Counted from the stretch's first letter, positions 1 through 9,145 are shown. The stretch: 19,403 nucleotides of DNA from CALKHT01 sp964511575 (GCA_964511575.1 CAZEFM010000073.1:1-19403), one strand, 5' to 3'. Notes: a model not told the origin generated them from the letters alone. Numbers and translations are program-made.

Positions 1-656
1 TACCGTGGGGATCGAACTATAGCTTCGCGGTGGGCATCGGCACTGGGGACCAGCCCGACACCCTCGCGATCTACAAGCCCCGGAGCGGTGAATCGCCGCT
101 CCGGGACTTCCCCCCACACACGCTCTATCGCCGAGAGTGCGCGGCGTTCATTCTCTCTCGGCTACTCGGCTGGTCGTTTGTCCCACCGACCGTCATTCGC
201 GAAGGCCCACACGGAATCGGCTCGGTGCAGCTTTATGTCGAGCATAATCCGCGCGTGCACTTCGCTCGGTTCAAGGACCAGCACCTCGAGGAGCTGCGGG
301 TGTTCGCAGCCTTCGACCTGGTCGCAAACAATGCGGATCGCAAGTCGATCCACGTGCTCAAGGGCCAGGACGGTCAGCTCTGGGGCATCGACCACGGCCT
401 GACGTTCAACGTTTGGCCAAAGCTGCGGACCGTCATCTGGGATGTCTGCGGCCAGCCGATCCCGTCCGATCTCATCGCAGCACTCCGCCGATTCTGCGAC
501 GATCCGGCGATTCGCCGCGCTACTGACCTGACGCTTGGCCGGCTGCTGGCGCAAGCCGAGATGGATGCGCTCTACCAGCGCATCGAGCGCGTGCTCCGCG
601 ATCCCTGCTACCCCATGCTCGACCCCTACCGAAACGTCCCGTTCGAGTGGTTCTAA
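1..656 (+). CDS. SCO1664-family PI3K/PI4K-like protein, 5'-truncated by the window edge
   Basis: The reading frame is open to the left edge (first full codon at 3), so the apparent GTG at 30 is internal. The residues before it (PWGSNYSFAVG) match the usual glycine-rich N-terminal region of the family. Visible motifs are a lysine-bearing IYKPRSGE segment, a DFPPHTLYRRE segment, VPPTVIREGPHGIGSVQLY, then a kinase-like catalytic stretch DLVANNADRKS and a WGIDHGLTFN segment, resembling the catalytic and metal-binding loops of phosphatidylinositol 3-/4-kinases. The family is known mainly from Actinobacteria and Chloroflexi. Its biochemical role is not settled; phosphotransferase activity is an inference from the fold. 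It faces secA tail to tail. It is unusual in a planctomycete-like window and lies beyond the point where SecA homology stops, so it may belong to different DNA. Confidence 0.8.
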   Translation, partial: PWGSNYSFAVGIGTGDQPDTLAIYKPRSGESPLRDFPPHTLYRRECAAFILSRLLGWSFVPPTVIREGPHGIGSVQLYVEHNPRVHFARFKDQHLEELRVFAAFDLVANNADRKSIHVLKGQDGQLWGIDHGLTFNVWPKLRTVIWDVCGQPIPSDLIAALRRFCDDPAIRRATDLTLGRLLAQAEMDALYQRIERVLRDPCYPMLDPYRNVPFEWF

Positions 657-696
657 GCTGGCCCGGATGGTCCTCGAATCGGCGATGGCTTGAGCA

Positions 697-2163
<1,467 letters not shown>

Positions 2164-2404
2164 GCGGAGACTCTTTCGATTGCGATTGATCGGAGTGGGT
2201 TTTGCCAACGACGCCGCCTGCGAAGCGCATCGGCCACACGAATGGGTCTTCATGCGGCGTGGGAGGCGCGGAATGGCGGTGCATTCGCGTCGCGCAACGT
2301 TCAAATGGCGGAGAATCAGTGAAACGGGAGCATGCCGACGGAGGTTTTCTGAGCCACGGCATCGCCAGCGCGACGGTTGGAGCCGTCGAACTGAACGCCG
2401 CGCG

Positions 2405-2758
2405 TCAGGCGGGTGGCGGCATGTCGATCAGATGCGTCGCCGGAGGCGCAGGGGGTGGAAGGGTGTCGACGGTTGGCGTCATCAAGCCGACGACAAGCGA
2501 CCCGGCGACATCGGGATTGGGCGGGGTCAGCACCGCGGCGGGGCCGACCCTCTGGTTGTCCAACTGGAAGAGGCGGACGGCCTCGCAGAGGAACTGAACG
2601 ACGGCATCGCGGTCGGAGGCGACCTGTGCGCGGACTTCGGGCCGAAGCTGCGCCAGTGCGACACCGGCCTGCACATCGGTGACCGAGCCGAGCGACACGA
2701 CAACTGCCAACGCCAGCAGCGTCGTCGCCGAACCGAATTCCCGGGATCGTGCGTTCAT
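2405..2758 (-). CDS. small exported protein of unknown function
   Basis: 117 codons. I do not recognise the family. The N-terminus has a Sec signal peptide pattern: a positive start (MNARSR), a hydrophobic core (TTLLALAVVVSLGSV) and a likely cleavage site near VQA-GV at about residues 31-32. The mature part is about 85 residues. It has a helical segment (QVASDRDAVVQFLCEAVRLF) and a Pro-rich C-terminus (PPPAPPATHLIDMPPPA). The start at 2758 is supported by an AGGTGA ribosome site about four bases upstream on the minus strand. It lies upstream of secA on the same strand with a 241-base gap. Coding is plausible because of the start site and signal peptide together; the role is unknown. Confidence 0.6.
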   Translation of the reverse strand: MNARSREFGSATTLLALAVVVSLGSVTDVQAGVALAQLRPEVRAQVASDRDAVVQFLCEAVRLFQLDNQRVGPAAVLTPPNPDVAGSLVVGLMTPTVDTLPPPAPPATHLIDMPPPA

Positions 2759-2769
2759 CTGGTCACCTA

Positions 2770-2798
2770 ATTATCGACACAACCCTCTCGGGTGTCCA
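2770..2798 (-). promoter_or_regulatory. sigma70-like promoter for the small exported protein
   Basis: Read on the minus strand: TGGACA (2798-2793), a 17-base spacer, and GATAAT (2775-2770), each matching five of six consensus bases. The predicted transcript would start near 2763, only about five bases before the ATG at 2758, so it would lack most of the AGGTGA ribosome site. Either the message is nearly leaderless or the match is chance and the true promoter is further upstream. Confidence 0.4.
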
Positions 2799-2850
2799 GT
2801 AATGCTTTTGCCCGGGATGGGGAGCCGTCGTTTCAGGATCGTCGGGCCAG

Positions 2851-3117
2851 ATGCCGATAACAGTGAGGATGAGCGGCCCGGATTACATCGTGGAGGTGCA
2901 GGGGGTGAGTGTGCCCCAGCCCCCGCCGGAGAGCGGCAAAACGCTGCGTGGTCGGCCGTGGCTGGCGGTTCACTGGCGTTGCTGCAGTGTCTACAGCCGG
3001 GTTTACCGCGATCCGTCGGGCAAGTCATACGACGGTCGGTGCCCGGTGTGCCGTCGACCAATCCATCTGAAAGTCGGTGCGGGCGGCACGAACTGCCGGT
3101 TTTTCGAAGCGGGCTGA
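2851..3117 (+). CDS. small Cys-rich (zinc-ribbon-like) protein
   Basis: 88 codons. Cysteines lie at 44, 45, 64, 67 and 82: a WRCCSVYSRVYR segment, then a CPVCRRP knuckle, then GGTNCRFFEAG. The CC...CxxC spacing suggests a one-zinc ribbon; this is an inference and no metal-binding data are implied. Small proteins with this WRCC-VYxRVYR / CPxC / GGT-RFF signature are, from memory, conserved in Planctomycetes without known function. The start is uncertain: ATG 2851 has no clear ribosome site, and ATG 2869 (MSGPDYIV) is the alternative. It is transcribed divergently from the exported protein and precedes the glycosyltransferase group by about 260 bases. Confidence 0.65.
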   Translation: MPITVRMSGPDYIVEVQGVSVPQPPPESGKTLRGRPWLAVHWRCCSVYSRVYRDPSGKSYDGRCPVCRRPIHLKVGAGGTNCRFFEAG

Positions 3118-3246
3118 TCCTGGACGACGAGCCCTCCGGGGCGAGATCCATCCCTTCCGGATTGTGGCCGACCCGACAGGCGCGGGTGCCCCCTGAAAGT
3201 CGCAACTTCCCCGTTTTCAAGGCGGTCGGTACACTGGTGGGACCTG

Positions 3247-3294
3247 AAATCGGGGTGGCCCGTGCCCTCGGGGGCGTTTTGGCGGGCCCGATTT
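3247..3294. other. imperfect inverted repeat / structured leader upstream of the GT39-like gene
   Basis: The left arm, positions 3247-3262, is complementary to 3283-3294 over 12 base pairs, with a four-base bulge (GTGG). The loop holds a further small GCCC/GGGC pairing. There is no run of T after either arm, so it is not a clear factor-independent terminator. It sits about 90 bases before the glycosyltransferase start and downstream of a weak TTCCCC-17-TACACT promoter-like pair (3207-3235), so it could be a leader structure. The remainder of 3118-3381 shows nothing I can name. Confidence 0.4.
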
Positions 3295-3381
3295 TGAAGT
3301 GAGACGATGCTGGGCGGTTGATCCGCTTGGGATCCGGTGTTCGCCGAAGTCGTGTCGACCGTCTGGCGTACGCGGAAGATC

Positions 3382-5154
3382 ATGCAGAACAAGCCAACGA
3401 CCTCGGCTGCTGCGTCATCCCTGGAGATGGACGCACCGGTCGACGGCACAACCCGATCGGGCGATACGTTCGCCTCCGCTACCGCGATTCCGGCCCAGCG
3501 CCAGTCGTCGGCGGGTGTGGCGCGCCGGTCGGCGGAGGTTGCCCCGTCATCGCGACTGGCGGAACCGCCGGGACGCACCTCGCGGCTGAGCACGTGGCTG
3601 CTGCTGTTGGTGTGCATGGTGGCGGCGTTGCCTGCCATGCTGATCGAACTGCACGAGCCAGCGGCGTTCGACCCGGAAGAGGCGGCGGTGCTGCGGCGGT
3701 CGATCGATACCTGGAACTACTACAAGAACCACGAGCTCATCGACGATTCCGACGCCCAGTGGTACTGGCGGGTGACGACGGAGCGGCTGGTGCCCTACCG
3801 CGGAGCGGAACCGCAACTGGTCGATCCGCCGGGGCTGGTCTGGGGGCATGAGGCGGTGTTTGCGATGGGCGCCAACGAGGCGATTGCCTCGCCGCGCGAC
3901 ACGCAGGCTGCGATCGTCAAGGCGCGGCTGGTATCGGTGCTGTTCGGGGTGCTGACCGTGGCGAGCGTGTTCTGGGTGGGGTATTCGCTTGCAGGAGCGC
4001 GGACAGCGGCGTTTGCGGCGCTGGTGTGCGCGGCGAATGGGGTGTTGATGTATTACGCGCGGCTGGCGACACCTTCGATGGTGTATTGCGGCTTTGCGAT
4101 GCTCGCGATTGCGGGGGGCATGTGGGCGATGCGACCGCTTCGGCCGTACGCCTCGGTGGTGCGCCAGGTGCTGGGTTGGCTGATCTGCGGAGCGGCGTTG
4201 GGTGGCGCGACGTTGACGGCGGGGCCGACGGCTGGACCGGCGATCACGATTCCGATGATCACGATCGTGTTGTTGTGTCCGCACCGGGTGACGAACATGC
4301 TGGGGCTGGTCGCGGCGCATGCGATCGCGGCGCTGGTGCTGGTGCCCTGGGCACTGCAGGCCCATGCGCACAACCCGGACATCTACACGGCGTGGCTGGC
4401 ACAGCTTTGGCCCGTCGACGGATCGGTGGGCGGAATGTTCGACGTGATGGGCAGACGGGCGGTGATTGCGCTGGTGGCACTGTTGCCCTGGACGGTCTGG
4501 CTCATCGGTGCGCTGGCGCAGCCGTTCAGCGCTTCGAGTGCCGGGGTTCGTCAGCGGCCCTTCATCGCGTTCGGATGGTTTGCGACGACGGCACTGGTGC
4601 TGCTGCTGACGCCGCAGGCCGGCGCGGTGTCCGGTGCGGAAGCGATGGGCGATGTGCGACGGGATCTGGGGCAGATCCTGCTGCTGATTCCGGTGGCGTC
4701 GGTGTTGATTGGAGAGATGTTCAGCCACTATGCCGAGCTGGCGGACTCGGGGCGGTATCCGCGGATCTGGCGTGTGCTGCGCTGGCCGCATCTGGTGATG
4801 CTCCTGGGCCTCTCGCTGACGGCGGCGACACTGTTTCAGACGCAGGAGTGGCTGATGGATCGCGATGTGCTGAACGAGTCGCTGGTGAGCGATCCGGGGC
4901 TGGCGTTCTGGATGGGGTTGGGCGTTGTGCTGGTGGCGATCGTTGCGGTGAGTGTGCGGTATGCCCTGAAGGAGTATCCTTCCCGTGCGCTGGTGTGCTG
5001 GTCGCTGTGGACGCTGGTGCTGGGATTCGTGCTGTGGATTCCGCTGACGCGTGGCCCGATGATGCAGCGATCGGCGCTGCCCTCGGTGGTGGCGGGCCCG
5101 ATGACACAATCGCCGAGCGCATCGATGACGGACAACACGGGGCAGCAACAGTAG
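3382..5154 (+). CDS. ArnT/GT39-like integral-membrane glycosyltransferase
   Basis: 590 codons from ATG 3382, chosen because CGGAAG lies a few bases upstream; a GTG at 3337 is the longer option. After a polar, Ser/Thr/Pro-rich N-terminal tail of about 68 residues come roughly 13 hydrophobic segments (the first about 70-89). The loop after the first segment has the acidic DPEEA (97-101), the place where ArnT/PMT-type enzymes carry their catalytic acid. It is followed by a long extracytoplasmic segment with RLVPYRGAEPQLVDPPG, then YYARLATPSM in a later membrane region. Such GT-C enzymes take a sugar from a polyprenyl-phosphate carrier and attach it to lipid or protein outside the cytoplasm. The GT2 synthase and LABN protein directly downstream fit this. 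The acceptor and sugar cannot be told from sequence. Exact family (GT39 or GT83) is uncertain. Confidence 0.75.
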   Translation: MQNKPTTSAAASSLEMDAPVDGTTRSGDTFASATAIPAQRQSSAGVARRSAEVAPSSRLAEPPGRTSRLSTWLLLLVCMVAALPAMLIELHEPAAFDPEEAAVLRRSIDTWNYYKNHELIDDSDAQWYWRVTTERLVPYRGAEPQLVDPPGLVWGHEAVFAMGANEAIASPRDTQAAIVKARLVSVLFGVLTVASVFWVGYSLAGARTAAFAALVCAANGVLMYYARLATPSMVYCGFAMLAIAGGMWAMRPLRPYASVVRQVLGWLICGAALGGATLTAGPTAGPAITIPMITIVLLCPHRVTNMLGLVAAHAIAALVLVPWALQAHAHNPDIYTAWLAQLWPVDGSVGGMFDVMGRRAVIALVALLPWTVWLIGALAQPFSASSAGVRQRPFIAFGWFATTALVLLLTPQAGAVSGAEAMGDVRRDLGQILLLIPVASVLIGEMFSHYAELADSGRYPRIWRVLRWPHLVMLLGLSLTAATLFQTQEWLMDRDVLNESLVSDPGLAFWMGLGVVLVAIVAVSVRYALKEYPSRALVCWSLWTLVLGFVLWIPLTRGPMMQRSALPSVVAGPMTQSPSASMTDNTGQQQ

Positions 5155-5202
5155 CCGGACTTTTCATCCTCAACCTTTCGCCGATCGAACCGCCCCAAGC
5201 CG

Positions 5203-5958
5203 ATGACCCACGTTGCTTCATCTTCGCCCCTGATGTCCATCGTCGTTCCCATGCTCAACGAGCAGGACAACGTCGCCGAACTGGTGCGTCAGGTGGCGGC
5301 GTTGCGGGAACCGGGGCTCGATCTGGAACTCATCGTGGTGGACGATGGTTCGACGGACGAGACGCTGGCGCGGCTGTGCGAACTGGCGGCGACGCATGAG
5401 TGGCTGGTGGTGCTGCATCGCGACCGCAGCGCGGGGCAGTCGGCGGCGATGGCGGCGGGAATTGCCGCAGCACGTGGCGCGTACATCGCCACGCTTGACG
5501 GCGACCTGCAGAACGACCCGGCCGACCTTGCCGACATGCTGCGCACCGCCCGTGAGCAGCGCCTTGATCTGGTGCAGGGCATGCGAACGCGACGACAGGA
5601 TTCGGTCGTGCGCAAGTGCAGCACCTGGGTCGGTCGCACCACCCGACGGCTCATCATGTCGGACCCGACGGTGGATACCGGCTGCGCCACGCGGGTGATG
5701 ACAAGCGAACTGGCGCGCAGCGTTCCCCTGCACTTTCGCGGCATGCACCGATTCATTCCCGCCTACGCGCATCTGATCGGCGCGAAGGTGATCGAGGTGC
5801 CGGTGAACCATCGGCCGCGCATCGCCGGGACAAGCAAGTACGGCATGCTGAACCGTGCGTTCGTCGGACTGGTGGATTGCATGGCGCTGCGATGGATGGC
5901 GCGACGATACCGGCATGTCCCGGCTGAACGCGTTGTCGGGAAGGACGGCCGTGCATGA
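5203..5958 (+). CDS. GT2 glycosyltransferase, polyprenyl-phosphate-sugar synthase-like (DPM1/ArnC type)
   Basis: 251 codons. A GT-A fold opens with SIVVPMLNEQDNV (12-24), followed by VVDDGSTDET (45-54), the nucleotide-sugar binding Asp pair, then the metal-binding DGDLQNDP (99-106). Later comes HRPRIAGTSKYG, typical of dolichyl- or undecaprenyl-phosphate sugar synthases. No C-terminal membrane helices are seen, so it would act at the inner face of the membrane as a soluble or peripheral enzyme. The likely reaction is transfer of a sugar from a nucleotide sugar to polyprenyl phosphate, giving the donor for the upstream membrane transferase. It begins 48 bases after that gene and overlaps the next by four bases (ATGA), so translation is probably coupled. 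The ATG at 5203 has no strong ribosome site. Confidence 0.88.
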   Translation: MTHVASSSPLMSIVVPMLNEQDNVAELVRQVAALREPGLDLELIVVDDGSTDETLARLCELAATHEWLVVLHRDRSAGQSAAMAAGIAAARGAYIATLDGDLQNDPADLADMLRTAREQRLDLVQGMRTRRQDSVVRKCSTWVGRTTRRLIMSDPTVDTGCATRVMTSELARSVPLHFRGMHRFIPAYAHLIGAKVIEVPVNHRPRIAGTSKYGMLNRAFVGLVDCMALRWMARRYRHVPAERVVGKDGRA

Positions 5959-6608
5959 ACCGTCGCAATGGCCAGCATGCGTGTTGGATGCTGCGCGTGT
6001 CGCTGGCGGTGGTGATGTTGATGCTGGCGGGCGTGCCGCGGTCGGCGATGGCGAACGATGTCGCGACGACTGCCGATGCGGTGCAAACCGACATCATTGA
6101 TGAGCCCGGCGTTGAGATTCACGATGTGCCTTACGGCGCGGTGTCGGTGTATCTGGAGGCGCGAACGAACCAGTCGCGGCACGACTACGTGGTGACGTGG
6201 GATGACGGCCGTACCCAGCGGTTGAGTCCCCACGCTTATGCCCGGCTGTTGTACGAGGATCGTCGCGGTCCGTCGGGCTGGTGGTATCGATTGCTGAACA
6301 TCTCCTCGCCCATCGGCATCGCATGGGTGGTGATGGGCTTCCTCGGTCAGTTGCTCTTTACAGGGCGGATGATCGTGCAGTGGTTGGCCAGCGAGCGCAG
6401 CCGTCGCTCGGTCGTCCCTCCCGCATTCTGGTGGATGAGCCTTGCGGGGGCAACGATGCTGATGGTGTACTTCATCTGGCGACGGGATGTGGTGGGCGTG
6501 TTCGGCCAGGGCACGGGCTGGTTGATTTACCTGCGCAACCTTTGGTTGATCTATCGGCCGCGCGAGGTTGCGGCGTCGGTGGAAGTCGCGGCATCGAGCA
6601 GCGCGTGA
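5955..6608 (+). CDS. LABN-domain (lipid A biosynthesis N-terminal-like) membrane protein
   Basis: 217 codons. Residues 1-33 form a signal peptide or first membrane helix (cleavage likely after AMA). Residues 34-115 are a soluble, extracytoplasmic stretch (EIHDVPYGAVSVYLEA; YVVTWDDGRTQRL). Residues 119-205 are the LABN domain with three membrane segments and its signature motifs GFLGQLLFTGRMIVQWLASE, SVVPPAFWWMSL and GQGTGWLIYLRNLWLIY. The domain was named from the N-terminus of some LpxB proteins, but here it stands alone, as it often does beside GT2 and ArnT-like genes. Its activity is not established; a role in handling the lipid-linked sugar is an inference from gene order. The start overlaps the GT2 stop by four bases. 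The long soluble insert before the domain is more than the minimal LABN protein has. Confidence 0.85.
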   Translation: MNRRNGQHACWMLRVSLAVVMLMLAGVPRSAMANDVATTADAVQTDIIDEPGVEIHDVPYGAVSVYLEARTNQSRHDYVVTWDDGRTQRLSPHAYARLLYEDRRGPSGWWYRLLNISSPIGIAWVVMGFLGQLLFTGRMIVQWLASERSRRSVVPPAFWWMSLAGATMLMVYFIWRRDVVGVFGQGTGWLIYLRNLWLIYRPREVAASVEVAASSSA

Positions 6609-6631
6609 CCCGCCGCGATACACTGCCTGAC

Positions 6632-7666
6632 ATGTCGACGGTGCTGCGAATTATCGATGCGAATGCGAACCGGGCGCGCGAGGCGCTGCGGGTAATGGAG
6701 GAAGCGGCGCGCTTCATGCTCGATGATGCCGCGCTGACGGAAAGTCTCAAACGGCTGCGGCACGATCTGGCGGCGGCGCTGAGTTCACTGAATGGGGTGG
6801 AAGCGCATCGCAACACCCCTGCCGATGTGGGCACGACCGTGCGGACGGAGCGTGAGTTCAGCCGGGCATCGGCCGCTGACGTGGTGATCGCTGCGGGCAA
6901 GCGACTCAGCGAAGCGCTGCGCGCCATGGAGGAGTACGGCAAGACCCTGGGTGAGCGGCACGCCGCGTTCGCGCCGACGATCGAATCGCTGCGTTACCGC
7001 GGCTACGACATCGAGCAGCGGTTGAACCGGGCGATGGCGACGGGACGGGCGACGCAGTGGCGGTTGTGCGTTTTGGTGAGCGAGTCGCTGTGCACCCGGC
7101 ACGACTGGCTGTCGGTGATTCGGCAGGCGTATGAAGCGGGGGCGGACTGCGTGCAACTGCGTGAGAAGACGCTACCCGACCGCGTTCTATTGGAACGGGT
7201 GCGGCAGGTTGCGGCTTTGCCGAATCGCGGGGCGTTGATCGTCAACGATCGGCCTGACATCGCCCTGCTCGGTGGTGCGGACGGGGTGCATGTCGGGCAG
7301 GACGATCTGCCGGTGGCGGAAGTGCGGCGTGTCGTGGGTCGGCAGTTGCTGGTCGGTGTCAGCACATCGCGACTGGAGGAAGCGGAAGCCGCGTTGCGCG
7401 ATGGCGCGGATTACTGCGGCGTGGGGCCGATGTTTCCGACCACGACCAAGCACAAGGATGTCATCGTGGGGCCGACGTATCTGAAGGTGTATGTCGCGTG
7501 GGGGCGGTTGCCGCATCTGGCGATCGGCGGCATCGGGCCGCACAACGTCGGCGAACTGACCATGGTGGGCGGGCGCGGCGTGGCCGTCAGCTCGTGCGTG
7601 TGCGCAGCCGACAATCCCAGCGCGGTGGTGCGCCAGCTGCGTCAGGCACTCGACGCAGCCGTGTGA
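6632..7666 (+). CDS. thiE: thiamine-phosphate synthase with N-terminal helical domain
   Basis: 344 codons from ATG 6632. ThiE joins HMP pyrophosphate and the thiazole phosphate to give thiamine monophosphate in the cytoplasm. The C-terminal TIM barrel (about 143-344) shows QLREK (175-179), NDR (205-207), DGVHVGQDD (217-225), YCGVGPMFPTTTK (261-273) and AIGGI (297-301), the expected substrate and pyrophosphate contacts. Residues 1-135 are an additional helical domain starting LRIIDANANRAREALRVMEEAARF, seen in some bacterial ThiE proteins and of unclear role. An in-frame GTG at 6605 overlaps the LABN stop (GTGA) and would add nine residues; that start is quite possible because it would be translationally coupled. 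No ribosome site decides. It ends 43 bases from the convergent mltA stop. Confidence 0.93.
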   Translation: MSTVLRIIDANANRAREALRVMEEAARFMLDDAALTESLKRLRHDLAAALSSLNGVEAHRNTPADVGTTVRTEREFSRASAADVVIAAGKRLSEALRAMEEYGKTLGERHAAFAPTIESLRYRGYDIEQRLNRAMATGRATQWRLCVLVSESLCTRHDWLSVIRQAYEAGADCVQLREKTLPDRVLLERVRQVAALPNRGALIVNDRPDIALLGGADGVHVGQDDLPVAEVRRVVGRQLLVGVSTSRLEEAEAALRDGADYCGVGPMFPTTTKHKDVIVGPTYLKVYVAWGRLPHLAIGGIGPHNVGELTMVGGRGVAVSSCVCAADNPSAVVRQLRQALDAAV

Positions 7667-7709
7667 CCCGCCCCGGTCGACTGACCTACCGTGGATGGCC
7701 TGCCGTGAT

Positions 7710-8966
7710 TTACTGCCCCGCCAGTTGACGTTGCCAGACCGGCAGCCGCCCGGGTTTAAGGATGAAGTAGTAGAGCCTGCCCTCTTCGAGTTGCCGACCG
7801 GCGAGCACTTCGGCGCGGTGGCCGATGCCCATGTAGATGTCGCCACGACCCGGGGCACGGATCGCGCCGCCGGTGTCCTGGTCCACCATGAACTGCTCGA
7901 ACCGCTGAGCGCCGCCCTCGCTGGTGAGATTCGTCGACACCAACGTCACGCACGCGCGCGGGAAAAGGCTCTTGTCGGTTGCCAGCGTTCGCATCGGTGT
8001 GACCTTGAAGCCCAGGGAACCGGCGGGCCAGTTATCACCGGCGTATTCCTCGAAAAAGACGAAACGATCGTTCTGCCGCAGGTAGTAATCGAGTTGGGCG
8101 GGGTTTTGCTGGAAGTACGCGCGGATGGCGGGAATGCTCAGCCGGTTGGGGTCGAGCTTGCCATCGGCGACGAGCAGACGTCCGATGCTGGTGTAGTCGT
8201 GCCCATTGTTGCCGTTGTAACCGACGTACATCGAGGTGCCATCGGTCATGTTCAGCTTGGCGGAGCCGTTGACGTGGATGATGTAGGCATCGAGGCGATC
8301 CTTGAGCCAGACGAGTTCCTGTCCGGCTAGAAGGTTGTTCTGCTCGATTTGCGTGCGGGTGGGGTAGCTTGGCAACAGGAGATTGCCGACCTGCCTGCCT
8401 TTGACTTCGCCGGTGACGGGATCGCTCACCAGATCGCCTGGGCGTTTGTAGAGCGGGAAGCGATATTCACTGGTTTGGGTGTGCGACGCGTTGAAGGTTG
8501 GCGTGTAGTAGCCCGTGAAAAGAACGGTTCCGGAGCCGTCCCAGCCGACGCTGGTGTAGACATCGAACTCCTGGGTGACGGACTGGACGAACTGGGTGGC
8601 TGAGGCGCTGCTGTGCAGCAGCTTCATGAAAGCGTAGACGCTGGTTCTGGCGGCATCGTGCGTGATTTCGCCATCGGTGGTGCGCACGGGGAAGTGCGCG
8701 CGGGTGGAGGGCTTGTCGAACCACGCCAGCGATCGCGCCAGGGCGGGGCCGATGGACGGATCGACGTTGCGGTAGGCGGCGCGGAGGTCTGGCAGTTCGG
8801 CGGGGTTGGTGATTTTCCGCAGCGCGGGGTGCCCCGGGGGCAGTGGACGGCCGTAATCCTTCACCGTGTCAGCGCGACGGCATCCTCCGGCGAGGCCGAC
8901 GACCGCCACCAGCACGAATCCGGCGAACAAGTTGCGCCAATGAAACGAAGATAACACCAGGGGCAT
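7710..8966 (-). CDS. mltA: membrane-bound lytic murein transglycosylase A, lipoprotein
   Basis: 418 codons from ATG 8966, fixed by a GGAGG ribosome site eight bases upstream; longer frames upstream are not needed. A lipoprotein signal ends in LAGGC with Cys29 as lipid site. MltA cleaves the glycan strands of peptidoglycan, forming 1,6-anhydromuramic ends. Family motifs run in order: LFTGYYTPTFNAS (149-161), the SYPTRTQIE segment, VWLKDRLDAYIIHVNGSAK (219-237), YVGYNGNNGHDYTSIG (247-262), FVFFEE (302-307), and the C-terminal 3D domain MVDQDTGGAIRAPGRGDIYMG (360-380), which holds the aspartates expected at the active site. The length is close to that of other family members. It is monocistronic here, convergent with thiE, and divergent from the Ccs operon across a 258-base gap. 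Confidence 0.95.
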   Translation of the reverse strand: MPLVLSSFHWRNLFAGFVLVAVVGLAGGCRRADTVKDYGRPLPPGHPALRKITNPAELPDLRAAYRNVDPSIGPALARSLAWFDKPSTRAHFPVRTTDGEITHDAARTSVYAFMKLLHSSASATQFVQSVTQEFDVYTSVGWDGSGTVLFTGYYTPTFNASHTQTSEYRFPLYKRPGDLVSDPVTGEVKGRQVGNLLLPSYPTRTQIEQNNLLAGQELVWLKDRLDAYIIHVNGSAKLNMTDGTSMYVGYNGNNGHDYTSIGRLLVADGKLDPNRLSIPAIRAYFQQNPAQLDYYLRQNDRFVFFEEYAGDNWPAGSLGFKVTPMRTLATDKSLFPRACVTLVSTNLTSEGGAQRFEQFMVDQDTGGAIRAPGRGDIYMGIGHRAEVLAGRQLEEGRLYYFILKPGRLPVWQRQLAGQ

Positions 8967-9139
8967 GCGCGAATCCTCCGACTGTTGCTGACCCTCCTGG
9001 ACAGCCTCCATAGAGTGGCCAATATCGGGCTTATCGGCAAGTGGGCGTGCGGCTGGCGAAAACGTGCCGCGGACATCATCAACCGGGCGTGGAAACCTTG
9101 CGGTGGTTGAACTGCGGTCGGCGAGGGCAGGGGCCGCTC

Positions 9140-9145
9140 TATAAT
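9140..9145 (+). promoter_or_regulatory. perfect TATAAT -10 box upstream of the Ccs-linked operon
   Basis: TATAAT at 9140-9145 lies about 80 bases before the lipoprotein ATG (9225). The -35 position at normal spacing (GTCGGC) is poor, and a TTGAAC at 9107-9112 is 27 bases away, too far. It would be a -10-dominated promoter or need an activator. The leader would run about 70 bases and includes a small CGCC-loop-GGCG hairpin. The rest of 8967-9224 shows the mltA ribosome site and nothing else I can name. Confidence 0.45.

Noticed and set aside
2371..2388. CGACGG-TTGGAG-CCGTCG hairpin just after the exported-protein gene, as a terminator
   Set aside because: Only six pairs and no U-run on the minus strand; could be chance.
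2164..2404. Possible gene or promoter between secA and the exported protein
   Set aside because: No frame with recognisable features and no convincing promoter pair were found; only the weak hairpin listed separately.
3547..5148. 533-codon minus-strand frame opposite the membrane glycosyltransferase
   Set aside because: Arg/His/Gln-rich composition with no domain; the opposite strand has membrane helices and family motifs.
6281..6631. N-terminal extension of thiE to 461 codons
   Set aside because: It overlaps the LABN gene in another frame and has no conserved features; starts at 6605 or 6632 fit the family.
7667..7709. Bidirectional terminator between the convergent thiE and mltA genes
   Set aside because: The only pairing is GGTC-GACT-GACC, four base pairs, with no U-run on either strand.
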